Below, one piece after another: positions 54,813 to 63,162 of a stretch of DNA of 64,000 nucleotides; the stretch's first letter is position 1, and the number at the start of each line of letters is the position of its first letter. The stretch comes from Micromonospora halophytica. Lineage in GTDB: Bacteria; Actinomycetota; Actinomycetes; Mycobacteriales; Micromonosporaceae. The position numbers and the translations under genes were made by a program. The notes under the pieces were generated by a model. It saw only the letters and a list, made by a program, of their open reading frames with translations, was not told the origin of the DNA and did not search any database. The DNA lies in NCBI RefSeq assembly GCF_900090245.1, contig NZ_FMDN01000006.1, forward strand, positions 62,001-126,000, given 5' to 3'.

Positions 54813-55895
54813 TCAGATCCGGGAGGTGAAGGCGGCCAGGAAACGGTGCGGGGTGACCACCCCGGCGTTGTCGAAGCAGTTCACGTCCACCTCGGCGTCG
54901 AGCGCGTACGACCACGGTTGGGTCAGGTGGCAGTAGGTCGACCCGCTGCCCTGCGCCACCACCTGGACGTGCGTCTCCTTGGCCCCGAGCTGCTTGAACG
55001 TCGCCAGGTAGCGGCCGGCCGGCGCGATCGCCACGACGGTGTTGGCGCCGACGCCGAGCACCGAGTTGTCGTTGGTCGGGCCGCCGACGGCGGTGCCCAG
55101 GTGACCGAAGCGGGTGGGCGGGGCGAACGAGCCGATCACCGACCGGTCCCGGTGGTACGACAGGGTGAAGTCGCTGTCCGCCGGCGCGCCGGTCTGGTCG
55201 AAGCAGTTGACGTACACGACCACGTCGGTGCCCGCGGCGAACCACTGCAGGACCTTGCACCGGCGCTGCGCCGCGTTCGGGTGCACGGCGGTGACCTGCA
55301 CGTTCCCGGCGAGCACACCGGCCAGCCCGACCCCGGGCAGCTTCACCGAGTACTGCCCGAGCAGCAGGTGGGCGGCACCGTTCGCCGCGCCGGTCGAGTT
55401 GTACGACTGCGCCACCCCGCCGCCGGCCTGGTGGACCCAGGCGTGGGAGGTGCCCGCCGGCAGCACTCCGGAACTGGTCGTCCAGAGCACGGTGAACGGG
55501 CTGTCGTCGCGTTCGCCGCCCGGCTTGTGGCACTGCACGTCGACGATCTGGTCCGCCCCGGACTGGTACCAGCGGACCACCTCGCAGTAGTGACCGGTCC
55601 GGTTCACCGGGGTCACGTGCGGCACTCCGCGAGATCCGGTGCCGATCTGCGGGAACCGGACCAGGAAACGGCCCGGTGCGATCTTGGCGCCCTGTGCCCA
55701 GGCGGCGGGGAAGGCCGTCTTCCAACTGCCCCACTGCCGGCTGGTGTCGAGCACGGTCCAGGCCGGCACGGTCGGGTCCTTGACGTACGCGAAGCCCCAC
55801 CGGTCGGCGGTGGCCGCCGCGGCCGGGGCGGCCGCGACCGCGCCGACCGCCAGGACGGCGGCGAGCGTGGCGGCGGCGAGCGAACGGAGTCGCAT
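54813..55895 (-). CDS. secreted protein with three related domains
   Basis: A 360-residue exported protein. The start is a signal peptide (MRLRSLAAATLAAVLAVGAV, then Ala-rich cleavage region near residue 30). The mature part contains three similar blocks of about 100 residues, each with a Cys-x3-x2-W-x6-D-x3-V-x-C motif: YCEVVRWYQSGADQIVDVQC, RCKVLQWFAAGTDVVVYVNC and YCHLTQPWSYALDAEVDVNC. One disulfide per block is likely. I do not recognise the domain; a wall or matrix protein is possible. ATG 55895 has GAGGAAAC before it, and an in-frame GTG further upstream would spoil the signal peptide. Confidence 0.75.
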   Translation of the reverse strand: MRLRSLAAATLAAVLAVGAVAAAPAAAATADRWGFAYVKDPTVPAWTVLDTSRQWGSWKTAFPAAWAQGAKIAPGRFLVRFPQIGTGSRGVPHVTPVNRTGHYCEVVRWYQSGADQIVDVQCHKPGGERDDSPFTVLWTTSSGVLPAGTSHAWVHQAGGGVAQSYNSTGAANGAAHLLLGQYSVKLPGVGLAGVLAGNVQVTAVHPNAAQRRCKVLQWFAAGTDVVVYVNCFDQTGAPADSDFTLSYHRDRSVIGSFAPPTRFGHLGTAVGGPTNDNSVLGVGANTVVAIAPAGRYLATFKQLGAKETHVQVVAQGSGSTYCHLTQPWSYALDAEVDVNCFDNAGVVTPHRFLAAFTSRI

Positions 55896-56093
55896 GTTTC
55901 CTCCTGTGACGAGAGCCGGGTCGCCCAGGAGCGTGCCGCGGCGTCGCACCGGTCACTGTCGGCTGTCACGCCGTGACGTGTCGGGAGTCCGCCGCTGTCA
56001 GACGTACGTCATTAATCTATTGTCCTCGATGCATGGATTTCACCCGGACCGGGTGATGCCCGGCTCGCCCTCGGCCCTCCTACGGTGGGTGCC

Positions 56094-58247
56094 ATGGCTG
56101 CCGTCCGCCCGACCCCGGTCGACCCCATCCCGGGCGTGTCCGTCGCCGACCGCGACACCGGCGAACAACGTGCCATGCCACCCGAACTCGGCCCGGACTC
56201 GATGGCCGTGCTCAGCGGCCCCACCTTCATGTTCTCCGACCGTGCCGGGGACGTGCCGCCCGGCGGCATCGGCGGCCTGGTCCACCTGGACACCCGCCTG
56301 ATCAGTGGCTGGGTGCTCACCATCAACGGCCACCGGTTGCTGGTGCTGCGCGCCGAGACCATCGACCACTACTCCGCCCAGTTCATCCTCACCAGCCCCG
56401 AGCTGCCCGGGCTCGCGCCGGACACCGTCGGCGTGCGCCGGCTGCGTTACCTCGGGCAGGGCTTCCACGAGCGGATCGAGCTGCTGTCGTACAAGACCAG
56501 GCCGTGCACCATCGAGCTGAGGCTGGCCGTCCGCGCCGACTTCGCCGACCTGTTCGAGATCAAGTCCGGGGTGCGCGACCGGTCCGACTCCATCCTGCGA
56601 CAGCACACCCCGCAGCAGCTCCTCTTCTCCTACGACCACGAGGACTTCTCCGCCTGGACCACGGTGCGCTGCTCGATCCCCGCCGACCGGGTCGATGGCG
56701 ACGACCTGGTGTGGCAGGTGAAGCTCCAACCCCGCCAGCAGTGGCAGCTCGACCTGCGCGTGCCGTTGCCCCCCGGGATGGGCGTCGTGGAGACCGGTCG
56801 CGCCGACTTCGCCGAGGTCGTCCACGGCCGCCGGGACGACCCGATCCGGCGCTGGATCGAGACCCGGGCGAGCCTGCGCAGCGACCACCCGAGCCTGGAA
56901 CGGGCCACCCGGCAGTCCCGCTACGACCTGGCCGCGCTGCGGCTGGACCTGGAGGTCAGGGGCCAGCGCATCATGCTGCCCGGCGCCGGCCTGCCCTGGT
57001 TCCTCACCCTCTTCGGCCGGGACACCCTGATCACCGCCTACCAGACCCTGTCGGCCGGGCCGATGCTGGCCCAGGGCGCGCTGATAGCGCTGGCCCGCCT
57101 ACAGGGCAGGCGCTGCGACAACTTCACCGACGAGGAACCGGGGCGGATCCTGCACGAGGTACGCAGCGGTGAGCTGACCCGCACCGGCCGCAAGCCGTAC
57201 ACCCCGTACTACGGCACCGCCGACGCCACCCAGCTCTGGCTGATCCTGCTGTCGGAGTACTGGCGCTGGACCGGCGACGACGACCTGGTCCGGGCGCTGC
57301 GGGACAACGCCCTCGCCGCGCTGCGCTGGATCGACCAGTTCGGCGACCGGGACGGCGACGGCTACGTCGAGTACGCCACCCGCTCCCCGGAAGGGCTGGG
57401 CAACCAGTGCTGGCGCGACTCCCCGGACGGGGTCCGCTTCTCCGACGGCCGGATTCCGGTGCTGCCCATCGCCACCAGCGAGGTCCAGGGCTACACGTAC
57501 GACGCGAAACTGCGCCTCGCCGAGCTGGCCGACGGTCCGCTGGGCGACCCGGCGCTGGCGGCCCGGCTGCGCGACGACGCCGCCCGGCTGTACGAGCGGT
57601 TCAACCGGGACTTCTGGCTCGACGAGCGCGGCGGCTTCTACGCCGTCGGGCTGGACGGCGACAAGAACCCGATCGATTCCAAGACCTCGAACATGGGCCA
57701 CCTGCTCTGGAACGGCATCGTCCCGCCCGAGCGGGCCGAGCGGGTGGTACGCCAACTCCTCGCCCCGCACATGTTCTCCGGCTGGGGCATCCGCACCCTG
57801 TCCCAGGAGGACCAGCCGTTCAACGCCCTCGGCTACCACCTGGGCACGGTCTGGCCGCACGACAACTCCCTGGCCGTGCTCGGCATGGCCCGCTACGGCT
57901 TCCGGGCCGAGGCGAACCGGGTGAGCCTGGCCCTGCTCGACGTCGCCGACCAGTTCAACCACCGGTTGCCGGAGGCACTGAGCGGGTACCCGCGCGACCG
58001 TACCCTGTTCGCCGTGCCGTACCCGACGGCGTGCAGCCCGCAGGCGTGGGCGGCCGGCACCCCGCTGGCCCTGGCCCGGGCGATGGTGGGCCTCAACCCG
58101 GTGGACGGCCGGCTGGTGCTCGACCCGGACATCCCGCCGGAGGTGGGCCGGATCCACGTCGAGAAGGTCCGCGCGTTCGGCCACATCTGGGAGATCGAGG
58201 CGATCGGCCGGAGCGGGCACGTCCGGCTCCAGGGCGACTCGGCCTGA
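56094..58247 (+). CDS. amylo-alpha-1,6-glucosidase/glycogen-debranching-type glycosidase
   Basis: A 717-residue protein. The N-terminal 240 residues match the glycogen-debranching N-terminal beta domain (SGPTFMFSDRAGDVPPGGIG; GGLVHLDTRLISGWVLTING). Residues about 270-650 are an (alpha/alpha)6 barrel with LPWFLTLFGRDTLITAYQTL, GDRDGDGYVEYATRSPEGLG, LGTVWPHDNSLAVLGMARYG and YPTACSPQAWAAGTPLALAR. The Asp and Glu residues in the GRD and WPHDN motifs are the likely catalytic or binding positions. The role in trimming alpha-glucans or trehalose-like sugars is inferred from family. ATG 56094 is preferred; GTG 56085 is a possible longer start. The flavoprotein gene follows within 30-50 bases. Confidence 0.85.
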   Translation: MAAVRPTPVDPIPGVSVADRDTGEQRAMPPELGPDSMAVLSGPTFMFSDRAGDVPPGGIGGLVHLDTRLISGWVLTINGHRLLVLRAETIDHYSAQFILTSPELPGLAPDTVGVRRLRYLGQGFHERIELLSYKTRPCTIELRLAVRADFADLFEIKSGVRDRSDSILRQHTPQQLLFSYDHEDFSAWTTVRCSIPADRVDGDDLVWQVKLQPRQQWQLDLRVPLPPGMGVVETGRADFAEVVHGRRDDPIRRWIETRASLRSDHPSLERATRQSRYDLAALRLDLEVRGQRIMLPGAGLPWFLTLFGRDTLITAYQTLSAGPMLAQGALIALARLQGRRCDNFTDEEPGRILHEVRSGELTRTGRKPYTPYYGTADATQLWLILLSEYWRWTGDDDLVRALRDNALAALRWIDQFGDRDGDGYVEYATRSPEGLGNQCWRDSPDGVRFSDGRIPVLPIATSEVQGYTYDAKLRLAELADGPLGDPALAARLRDDAARLYERFNRDFWLDERGGFYAVGLDGDKNPIDSKTSNMGHLLWNGIVPPERAERVVRQLLAPHMFSGWGIRTLSQEDQPFNALGYHLGTVWPHDNSLAVLGMARYGFRAEANRVSLALLDVADQFNHRLPEALSGYPRDRTLFAVPYPTACSPQAWAAGTPLALARAMVGLNPVDGRLVLDPDIPPEVGRIHVEKVRAFGHIWEIEAIGRSGHVRLQGDSA

Positions 58248-58273
58248 CCGGGCCACGTTTGCCGGGGCATGCG

Positions 58274-59596
58274 ATGGGAACGGCAGCGGGCATGACGAAA
58301 CCTCGTGTGGTGATCGTGGGGGCCGGGTTCGCCGGTTACCACGCGGCGAAGACGTTGAGCCGGCTGGCCCGCGACCGCGCCGAGATCGTGGTGCTGAACT
58401 CCACCGACTACTTCCTCTACCTGCCGCTGCTGCCGGAGGTGGCCGCCGGCGTGGTGGAACCGACCCGGATCTCGGTGCCGCTCACCGGCACCCTCGACGG
58501 GGTGCGGGTCGTCGTCGGGGAAGCCGATCACGTCGACCTGCGCAACCGCTGGGTGGGCTTCACCCAGCCCGAGGGCGACCGTGGGCGGATCGCGTACGAC
58601 CGGCTGGTGCTCTGCGTCGGCAGCGTCAACAAGCTGCTGCCGATTCCCGGGGTGACCGAGTACGCGCACGGCTTCCGCGGCCTGCCCGAGGCGGTCTACC
58701 TGCACGACCACGTGATCCGCCAGATCGAGCTGGCCGAGCAGGCCGAGGACCCGGCCGAGCAGCGGTCCCGGTCCACCTTCGTGGTGGTCGGCGCCGGGTA
58801 CACCGGCACGGAGGTGGCCGCGCACGGGCAGCTCTTCACCGACCGGCTCGTCGCCCAGCGGCCGCACCTGAAGATCCGGCCGCGCTGGATGCTGCTCGAC
58901 GTCGCACCCCGGCCCCTGCCCGAGCTGGACGAGCGGATGTCCGAGACGGCGGACCGGGTGCTGCGCCGCCGGGGCGTGGACGTGCGGATGGGCACCTCGG
59001 TCGCCGAGGCCACCCCGGACGGGGTGATGCTCACCGACGGCGAGTACGTGCCGACCTGCAGCCTGGTCTGGTGCGTCGGCGTGCGTCCCGACCCGTTCGT
59101 GGCCGAGCTGGGCCTGCGCACGGAGAAGGGCCGGCTGGTGACCGACGAGTACCTCAACGTTCCCGGCTTCCCCGAGGTGTACGCCTGCGGCGACGCCGCC
59201 GCCGTGCCCGACCTGACCCGCCCCGGCCAGATCTGCACGATGACCGCACAGCACGCCCAGCGCCAGGGCCGGCTCGTCGCGCACAACATCGCCGCCTCCT
59301 ACGGGCAGGGCAGGCGCAAGCCGTACAAGCACCACGACCTCGGCTGGGTGGTGGATCTCGGCGGCAAGGACGCGGCGGCGAACCCGCTCAAGCTGTCGCT
59401 GTCCGGGCTGCCGGCCAAGGCCGTCACCCGGGGCTACCACCTGCTGGCCATGCCGGGCAACCGGGCGCGGGTGGGGGCCGACTGGGTGCTCGACGCCGCG
59501 CTGCCCCGCTCGGCGACCCAGTTGGGACTGGTGCCGGCGCACGCCGTACCGCTGGAGAGCTCGTCGCCGGAGGTACCGGTGCGGGTGCGGGCGTAG
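58274..59596 (+). CDS. ndh: type II NADH dehydrogenase-like flavoprotein
   Basis: A 440-residue pyridine-nucleotide-disulfide-type flavoprotein. VVIVGAGFAGYHAAKTLSRL is the FAD loop, FVVVGAGYTGTEVAAHGQLF the NADH loop, and VYACGDAAAVPDLTRPGQIC (A-C-G-D) closes the FAD site; AQHAQRQGRLVAHNI is the NDH-2 quinone-side block. The likely role is non-proton-pumping NADH to menaquinone electron transfer at the membrane. The initiator is either ATG 58274 or ATG 58292, the latter fitting homologues a little better. It lies 26 bases after the glycosidase stop, and a clear terminator follows. Confidence 0.88.
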   Translation: MGTAAGMTKPRVVIVGAGFAGYHAAKTLSRLARDRAEIVVLNSTDYFLYLPLLPEVAAGVVEPTRISVPLTGTLDGVRVVVGEADHVDLRNRWVGFTQPEGDRGRIAYDRLVLCVGSVNKLLPIPGVTEYAHGFRGLPEAVYLHDHVIRQIELAEQAEDPAEQRSRSTFVVVGAGYTGTEVAAHGQLFTDRLVAQRPHLKIRPRWMLLDVAPRPLPELDERMSETADRVLRRRGVDVRMGTSVAEATPDGVMLTDGEYVPTCSLVWCVGVRPDPFVAELGLRTEKGRLVTDEYLNVPGFPEVYACGDAAAVPDLTRPGQICTMTAQHAQRQGRLVAHNIAASYGQGRRKPYKHHDLGWVVDLGGKDAAANPLKLSLSGLPAKAVTRGYHLLAMPGNRARVGADWVLDAALPRSATQLGLVPAHAVPLESSSPEVPVRVRA

Positions 59597-59604
59597 GGCG
59601 TGGA

Positions 59605-59634
59605 ACCGGCCGGCGGGATCACCCGCCGGCCGGT
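59605..59634 (+). terminator. hairpin terminator after the NDH-2 gene
   Basis: ACCGGCCGGCGGG (59605-59617) pairs perfectly with CCCGCCGGCCGGT (59622-59634) across a four-base ATCA loop, eight bases after the stop codon. It probably serves the glycosidase-NDH unit. Confidence 0.7.
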
Positions 59635-59723
59635 CCGGCGTCCGTGCCGGTGCTGCCGGGCCGGCGTGGACGGCCCGTCCCGGACAGGGACTTCGACTTG
59701 CCCCCGGGAAAGGTGTCGACGGC

Positions 59724-60515
59724 TCAGCCGGTCAGCGAGGCGTCGGTGGCCGGCCGGGCTCCGCCGACGAACGCGTCCAGTTCCCCACCGTGCAGCACTC
59801 CGCCCGGCACCGGGTCGGCCGCCACCCGCCCGGCGAGCCGCCGGACCGGCAGGCGGCCCGGGCGGTGGGCCGCGGCGAGCACCACGTTGCCGTACCGGCG
59901 GCCCCGCAGCATCCGGCGGTCGGCCAGCAGACAGACCTCGACGAAGACCGCCCGCAGGGTCGCCACCTGCACCCGGGTGAAGACCAGCGGCGGCAGGTCG
60001 GTCACGTTGACCAGGTACACCCCGTCGGGGCGCAGTGTCCGGGCGACCTCGGTGACGAACTCCCGGCTCGCCACATGGCCCGGCATCCGCGCGGCCCGGT
60101 AGATGTCGGCGAGCACCAGGTCGTACCGGTGCGCCGGGGCCGCGGTAACCGCGGCCCGGGCGTCGGCGATCTCGACGTGGACCTGCGCCGGCAGCGCCGG
60201 CAGCTCGCGGGTGACCAGGTCCACCACGGCAGCGTCCCGTTCGACGACCCGCTGCGTCGACCCGGGGCGGGTCGACGCGACGTACCGGGGGAGGGTCAGC
60301 GCGCCGCCGCCCAGGTGCAGCACGTCGCGGGGCAGCCCGGCCGGGGCGGCCAGGTCGACCACGGCGGCCATCCGGCGCACGTACTCGAAGTGCAGGTGAC
60401 GCGGGTCGGCCACGTCGACGTACGACTGGGCCACGCCCCCGGCGAGCAGGATCCGACCGGATCGGCGGGCCGGGTCGACGACCAGGTCCAACCGGTCGTC
60501 GGCGGCGCTGTCCAT
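59724..60515 (-). CDS. spermidine synthase-like methyltransferase-fold protein
   Basis: A 263-residue protein. The spermidine-synthase fold is seen in SYVDVADPRHLHFEYVRRMA, the nucleotide-binding motif VLHLGGGALTLPRYVA (L-x-L-G-G-G), VVERDAAVVDLV, and YDLVLADIYRAARMPGHVAS, where classic enzymes have a catalytic Asp-x-Thr/Ser. True polyamine synthases carry a longer N-terminal beta domain and a G-G-G-D motif; here the Asp is not at that position. Many actinobacterial proteins of this type are SpeE-like without proven activity. ATG 60515 is the family start; no polyamine partner genes are nearby. Confidence 0.75.
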   Translation of the reverse strand: MDSAADDRLDLVVDPARRSGRILLAGGVAQSYVDVADPRHLHFEYVRRMAAVVDLAAPAGLPRDVLHLGGGALTLPRYVASTRPGSTQRVVERDAAVVDLVTRELPALPAQVHVEIADARAAVTAAPAHRYDLVLADIYRAARMPGHVASREFVTEVARTLRPDGVYLVNVTDLPPLVFTRVQVATLRAVFVEVCLLADRRMLRGRRYGNVVLAAAHRPGRLPVRRLAGRVAADPVPGGVLHGGELDAFVGGARPATDASLTG

Positions 60516-60621
60516 GCGCGGCAGGCTAGCGGACGCCCCGTCGCCCGCCGCCCGGGCCGGCACCGACCCCGGCGGCGGCCGGGCCGGCGGGCGCCCGCCC
60601 ACCGGCCCGGGTGACATCGGC

Positions 60622-61599
60622 TCAGCCGGCGGCCATCCCCGCCCCGGCCTCGTCGATCGCGTCGTCGATGCGGTGGGCCAGCTCGACGTCCGCGGCGGTC
60701 ACCGCGTCGACCTGCTGGCTGCGGATGGTCAGCACCGCGTTGTCCGGATCGGGCCGGCCGATCTGCGGCCCCCGACCGGTCTGCGCGCGGAGCAGGTCGA
60801 GCCGGTCGAGCACCCGGTCCAGGTTGCCCGGCGGCAGCTCGATGGCGCGCACCAGCGACCGCCGGTCGCTGGACCAGTACGGCAGGTCGTCCAGCGCGGC
60901 GCGCAGCTCCGCCTCGCTGAGCGGGGCGGTGGCGCTGGACGGCCCCACCAGGCCCCCGCCGACCTCGGCCGGGCCGAGCAGGTCGCGCAGCCCGTCCGGC
61001 ACGTCCAGCGACCCGACCAGCTCGCCGTCGTGCGCGGCGAGCGCGGCGAGGGTCGCCTCCGCCTGGTAGCGGGCCTGTTCCGGGGAGCGCCCGCTGATCC
61101 GGCCCACCTCGGCCAGAAAGCCGGGCAGGTCACGGTGGCGCTCGATGCCGTCGACCGGCACCACGTCGTGCAGCTTCACCGGCACCGCCTCCAGCAGTCG
61201 GGCGCGTTCGCCCTCGTCCAGCGCCCAGGCCAGGGCGAGCACGGTGGCCTCGGCGCCGACCTTGGCGGTGCGGAAGTCCACCCCCGCGCGTCGGCTCACC
61301 TCGTCGACCAGTTCGCGGTAGCCCATCGCGGTCACCTCCGGCGTGCCCTGCCCCGGCTCGGGGCGGGGCCGGTTGGCCGTGGCCACCGCGGCGGCCGGCG
61401 GCACCGGTCCGCCCCGGGTGCTGTCCGGCTTGTGCCGGCCGACCGGCGCGGTGCCGGACCTTCTGCCCCGGTCCAGGCTGGTGAGCTGCTTCGAAGCGCT
61501 CAGGGTGGTGCCCGCCTCGCTCGGCTGCCGACCCTGCTCGCGGGCCTGGCGGGCCAGGGCCCGGCGGCGCTGGTTGTCGCCCTCCATCTGCTTGCGCAT
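60622..61599 (-). CDS. DUF2267 protein with C-terminal pterin-carbinolamine-dehydratase-like domain
   Basis: A 325-residue protein in three parts. Residues 1-90 are basic and disordered (MRKQMEGDNQRRRALARQAR). Residues 92-230 are DUF2267 repeats (YRELVDEVSRRAGVDFRTAK; FLAEVGRISGRSPEQARYQA). Residues 235-320 follow the pattern of pterin-4a-carbinolamine dehydratase (LSEAELRAALDDLPYWSSDR; then NAVLTIRSQQVDAVTAADVE), but the catalytic His-His-Pro is replaced by GRGPQIG, so it is probably inactive and may serve for dimerisation. I keep ATG 61599, with GGAGCGAGGG upstream; a shorter form from ATG 61326 would drop the disordered part. Confidence 0.72.
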   Translation of the reverse strand: MRKQMEGDNQRRRALARQAREQGRQPSEAGTTLSASKQLTSLDRGRRSGTAPVGRHKPDSTRGGPVPPAAAVATANRPRPEPGQGTPEVTAMGYRELVDEVSRRAGVDFRTAKVGAEATVLALAWALDEGERARLLEAVPVKLHDVVPVDGIERHRDLPGFLAEVGRISGRSPEQARYQAEATLAALAAHDGELVGSLDVPDGLRDLLGPAEVGGGLVGPSSATAPLSEAELRAALDDLPYWSSDRRSLVRAIELPPGNLDRVLDRLDLLRAQTGRGPQIGRPDPDNAVLTIRSQQVDAVTAADVELAHRIDDAIDEAGAGMAAG

Positions 61600-61781
61600 G
61601 GTCGCCCTCGCTCCACTGTCGGGTTCACCGTCGCCGCTGGCGTTCCCGCCGGCGCGAGGAAGGTAACGGGTGAGCCGGGTCGCCGGGGTTCACTCCTCGG
61701 GGGTGAGGGGCGCTCACCCGCCGGGGCCGCACGATCAGGCTGACCGGAAGTCTTCCGAGCAGTGCGGAAGGGAAGGTCGTC

Positions 61782-62096
61782 ATGAAGAGGATCGTCGAGA
61801 TCGTCCCCGCCCGTCCCGGTTGGTACGCCCGCTGGCAGGTCACGCCCGAGCGGACCCGGTGCTACCCGGTGAGCCTGTGGGCGCTGGTCGAAGGGCCGGA
61901 CGGGTCCGGCCGCGAGGTGGTCGGCATGGACTGCGCCGGTCAGTGGCCCGGCGCGGACGACAACGAGGCGGGTGGGGACTTCGTCCGGTACCTGTTCCAG
62001 ACGCCCGATTCCGGTCCACCCGAGGACGCCGAGCCGCCGTCGGCGACCGAGCTGCGCGAGAGTGGCCCCCGACTCCAGCCGGTCGCCACCACCTAG
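61782..62096 (+). CDS. small protein of unknown function
   Basis: A 104-residue soluble protein beginning MKRIVEIVPARPGWYARWQV and ending in a polar, Pro-rich tail. Several aromatic residues and a WALVEG/REVVGMDC pattern suggest a compact beta fold in the first 75 residues. I do not recognise the family. Coding is supported by GGAAGG ahead of ATG 61782, strong third-position GC and a terminator after the stop. It converges on the STAS gene at 62166. Confidence 0.65.
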   Translation: MKRIVEIVPARPGWYARWQVTPERTRCYPVSLWALVEGPDGSGREVVGMDCAGQWPGADDNEAGGDFVRYLFQTPDSGPPEDAEPPSATELRESGPRLQPVATT

Positions 62097-62107
62097 ACCC
62101 TCCTCCC

Positions 62108-62140
62108 GGCCCCCGGCCCCTGGTCCCAGGGTCGGGGGCC
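62108..62140. terminator. bidirectional hairpin between a small gene and the STAS gene
   Basis: GGCCCCCG (62108-62115) pairs with CGGGGGCC (62133-62140), and CCCTGG pairs with CCAGGG inside, separated by a small internal loop, with a two-base tip. It lies between convergent stops at 62096 and 62166. Confidence 0.6.
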
Positions 62141-62165
62141 ACCCCGGCTCGGCGGCCGGGGCGGC

Positions 62166-62507
62166 TCAGCCGGCTTCGCGCGCCTCGTCACCGACCGCCG
62201 GATGCTCGACGGCGAGCAGTTCGGTGAGGCCGGTGCGGTCCAGCAACTGCTGGAGCTGAGGGCCGACCCCGGCGAGGCGGACCGTGCCGGCGCCGGCGAG
62301 CACCACGAACGCGCTCAGCCCGGAGGAGTCGCAGAGGCCGACCCCGGCCAGGTCGATCAGCAGCTCGTGGCAGCCGTCCGCGCGGGCCTCGGCGGCGGCG
62401 GCGACCAGTTCGGGCGCGGTGTCGAAGTCGAGATCGCCGGTCAGCCGCAGCCGGGCGCGCCCGGCGTCGAGCCGGGTCGCCTCGATGGACAACAGCTGAG
62501 AGGGCAT
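62166..62507 (-). CDS. STAS domain anti-anti-sigma factor
   Basis: A 113-residue STAS protein. ARLRLTGDLDFDTAPELVAA and DLAGVGLCDSSGLSAFVVLA show the fold, with the conserved phospho-acceptor region D-S-S-G-L. Such proteins release sigma factors by binding anti-sigma kinases when unphosphorylated. A second STAS protein lies 46 bases upstream on the same strand, and a SpoIIE-type regulator starts divergently at 63163, so this is a partner-switching cluster. ATG 62507 is the best start, with a weak ribosome site. Confidence 0.85.
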   Translation of the reverse strand: MPSQLLSIEATRLDAGRARLRLTGDLDFDTAPELVAAAAEARADGCHELLIDLAGVGLCDSSGLSAFVVLAGAGTVRLAGVGPQLQQLLDRTGLTELLAVEHPAVGDEAREAG

Positions 62508-62553
62508 GAACCCATGTTCCCAGCTTCCGGTGTCCGGGAAACGCACGGGGGGT

Positions 62554-62949
62554 TCAGGCGGACGCGGCGGGGCGGCCGTACGCCCCGACCTCCGGTCGTT
62601 CGCCGGTGAGCGGCCTGGCCAGCAGCCCGGTGACGCCGGTCATGTCGAGGATGGTGTCCAGGAACCGGGGCGTGGAGCGCAGCCGGATGAGGGTGCCGTT
62701 CTGCTGCCCCTCGCGCCAGGCGTGCACGATGACCGACAGCCCGGTGCTGTCGATGAAGAGCAGGTCGGAGAAGTCGAGCACGAGCACCGGCGGGCGCTGC
62801 GTCAGGGCCCGGTCGACCTCGGCGCGCAGTGGGGCGGCGGTGGTGAAGGCGAGGTCCCCGCCGACGGAGATGACCGGGGCGTCCGGATCCGACCGATCGA
62901 CGGACATGCTCAGCGGAGTCGCCTCGGGCTTCCTCCCGTGGGGCACCAC
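62554..62949 (-). CDS. STAS domain anti-anti-sigma factor
   Basis: A 131-residue STAS protein. VISVGGDLAFTTAAPLRAEV, then VLVLDFSDLLFIDSTGLSVI, holds the acceptor Ser or Thr in D-S-T-G-L-S-V, and RSTPRFLDTILDMTGVTGLL is the typical C-terminal helix. It is likely a SpoIIAA/RsbV-like component of a stress or developmental sigma pathway. It is probably co-transcribed with the STAS gene downstream and may be dephosphorylated by the SpoIIE-type protein encoded divergently. The initiator is GTG 62949 or GTG 62946. Confidence 0.87.
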   Translation of the reverse strand: MVPHGRKPEATPLSMSVDRSDPDAPVISVGGDLAFTTAAPLRAEVDRALTQRPPVLVLDFSDLLFIDSTGLSVIVHAWREGQQNGTLIRLRSTPRFLDTILDMTGVTGLLARPLTGERPEVGAYGRPAASA

Positions 62950-63162
62950 ACGATCACCTTTCCGCAGGGCTGCCGTCGGGCAGGGGGACTTTCCGGGATC
63001 GTAACAACCACCGTCGTGCCCCGCCCGGCTCGCGGGACCGGCCTCGGCGGCAGCGTGGAGTGGCGGTACCGGGATACCGGCGTAGGGTGGGCCGAGGAGA
63101 TCGGAACATACGGACCTTTACCGCGGGCCGTGGGTGTCGACACGAGGAGTGGGGCTCAGCTG

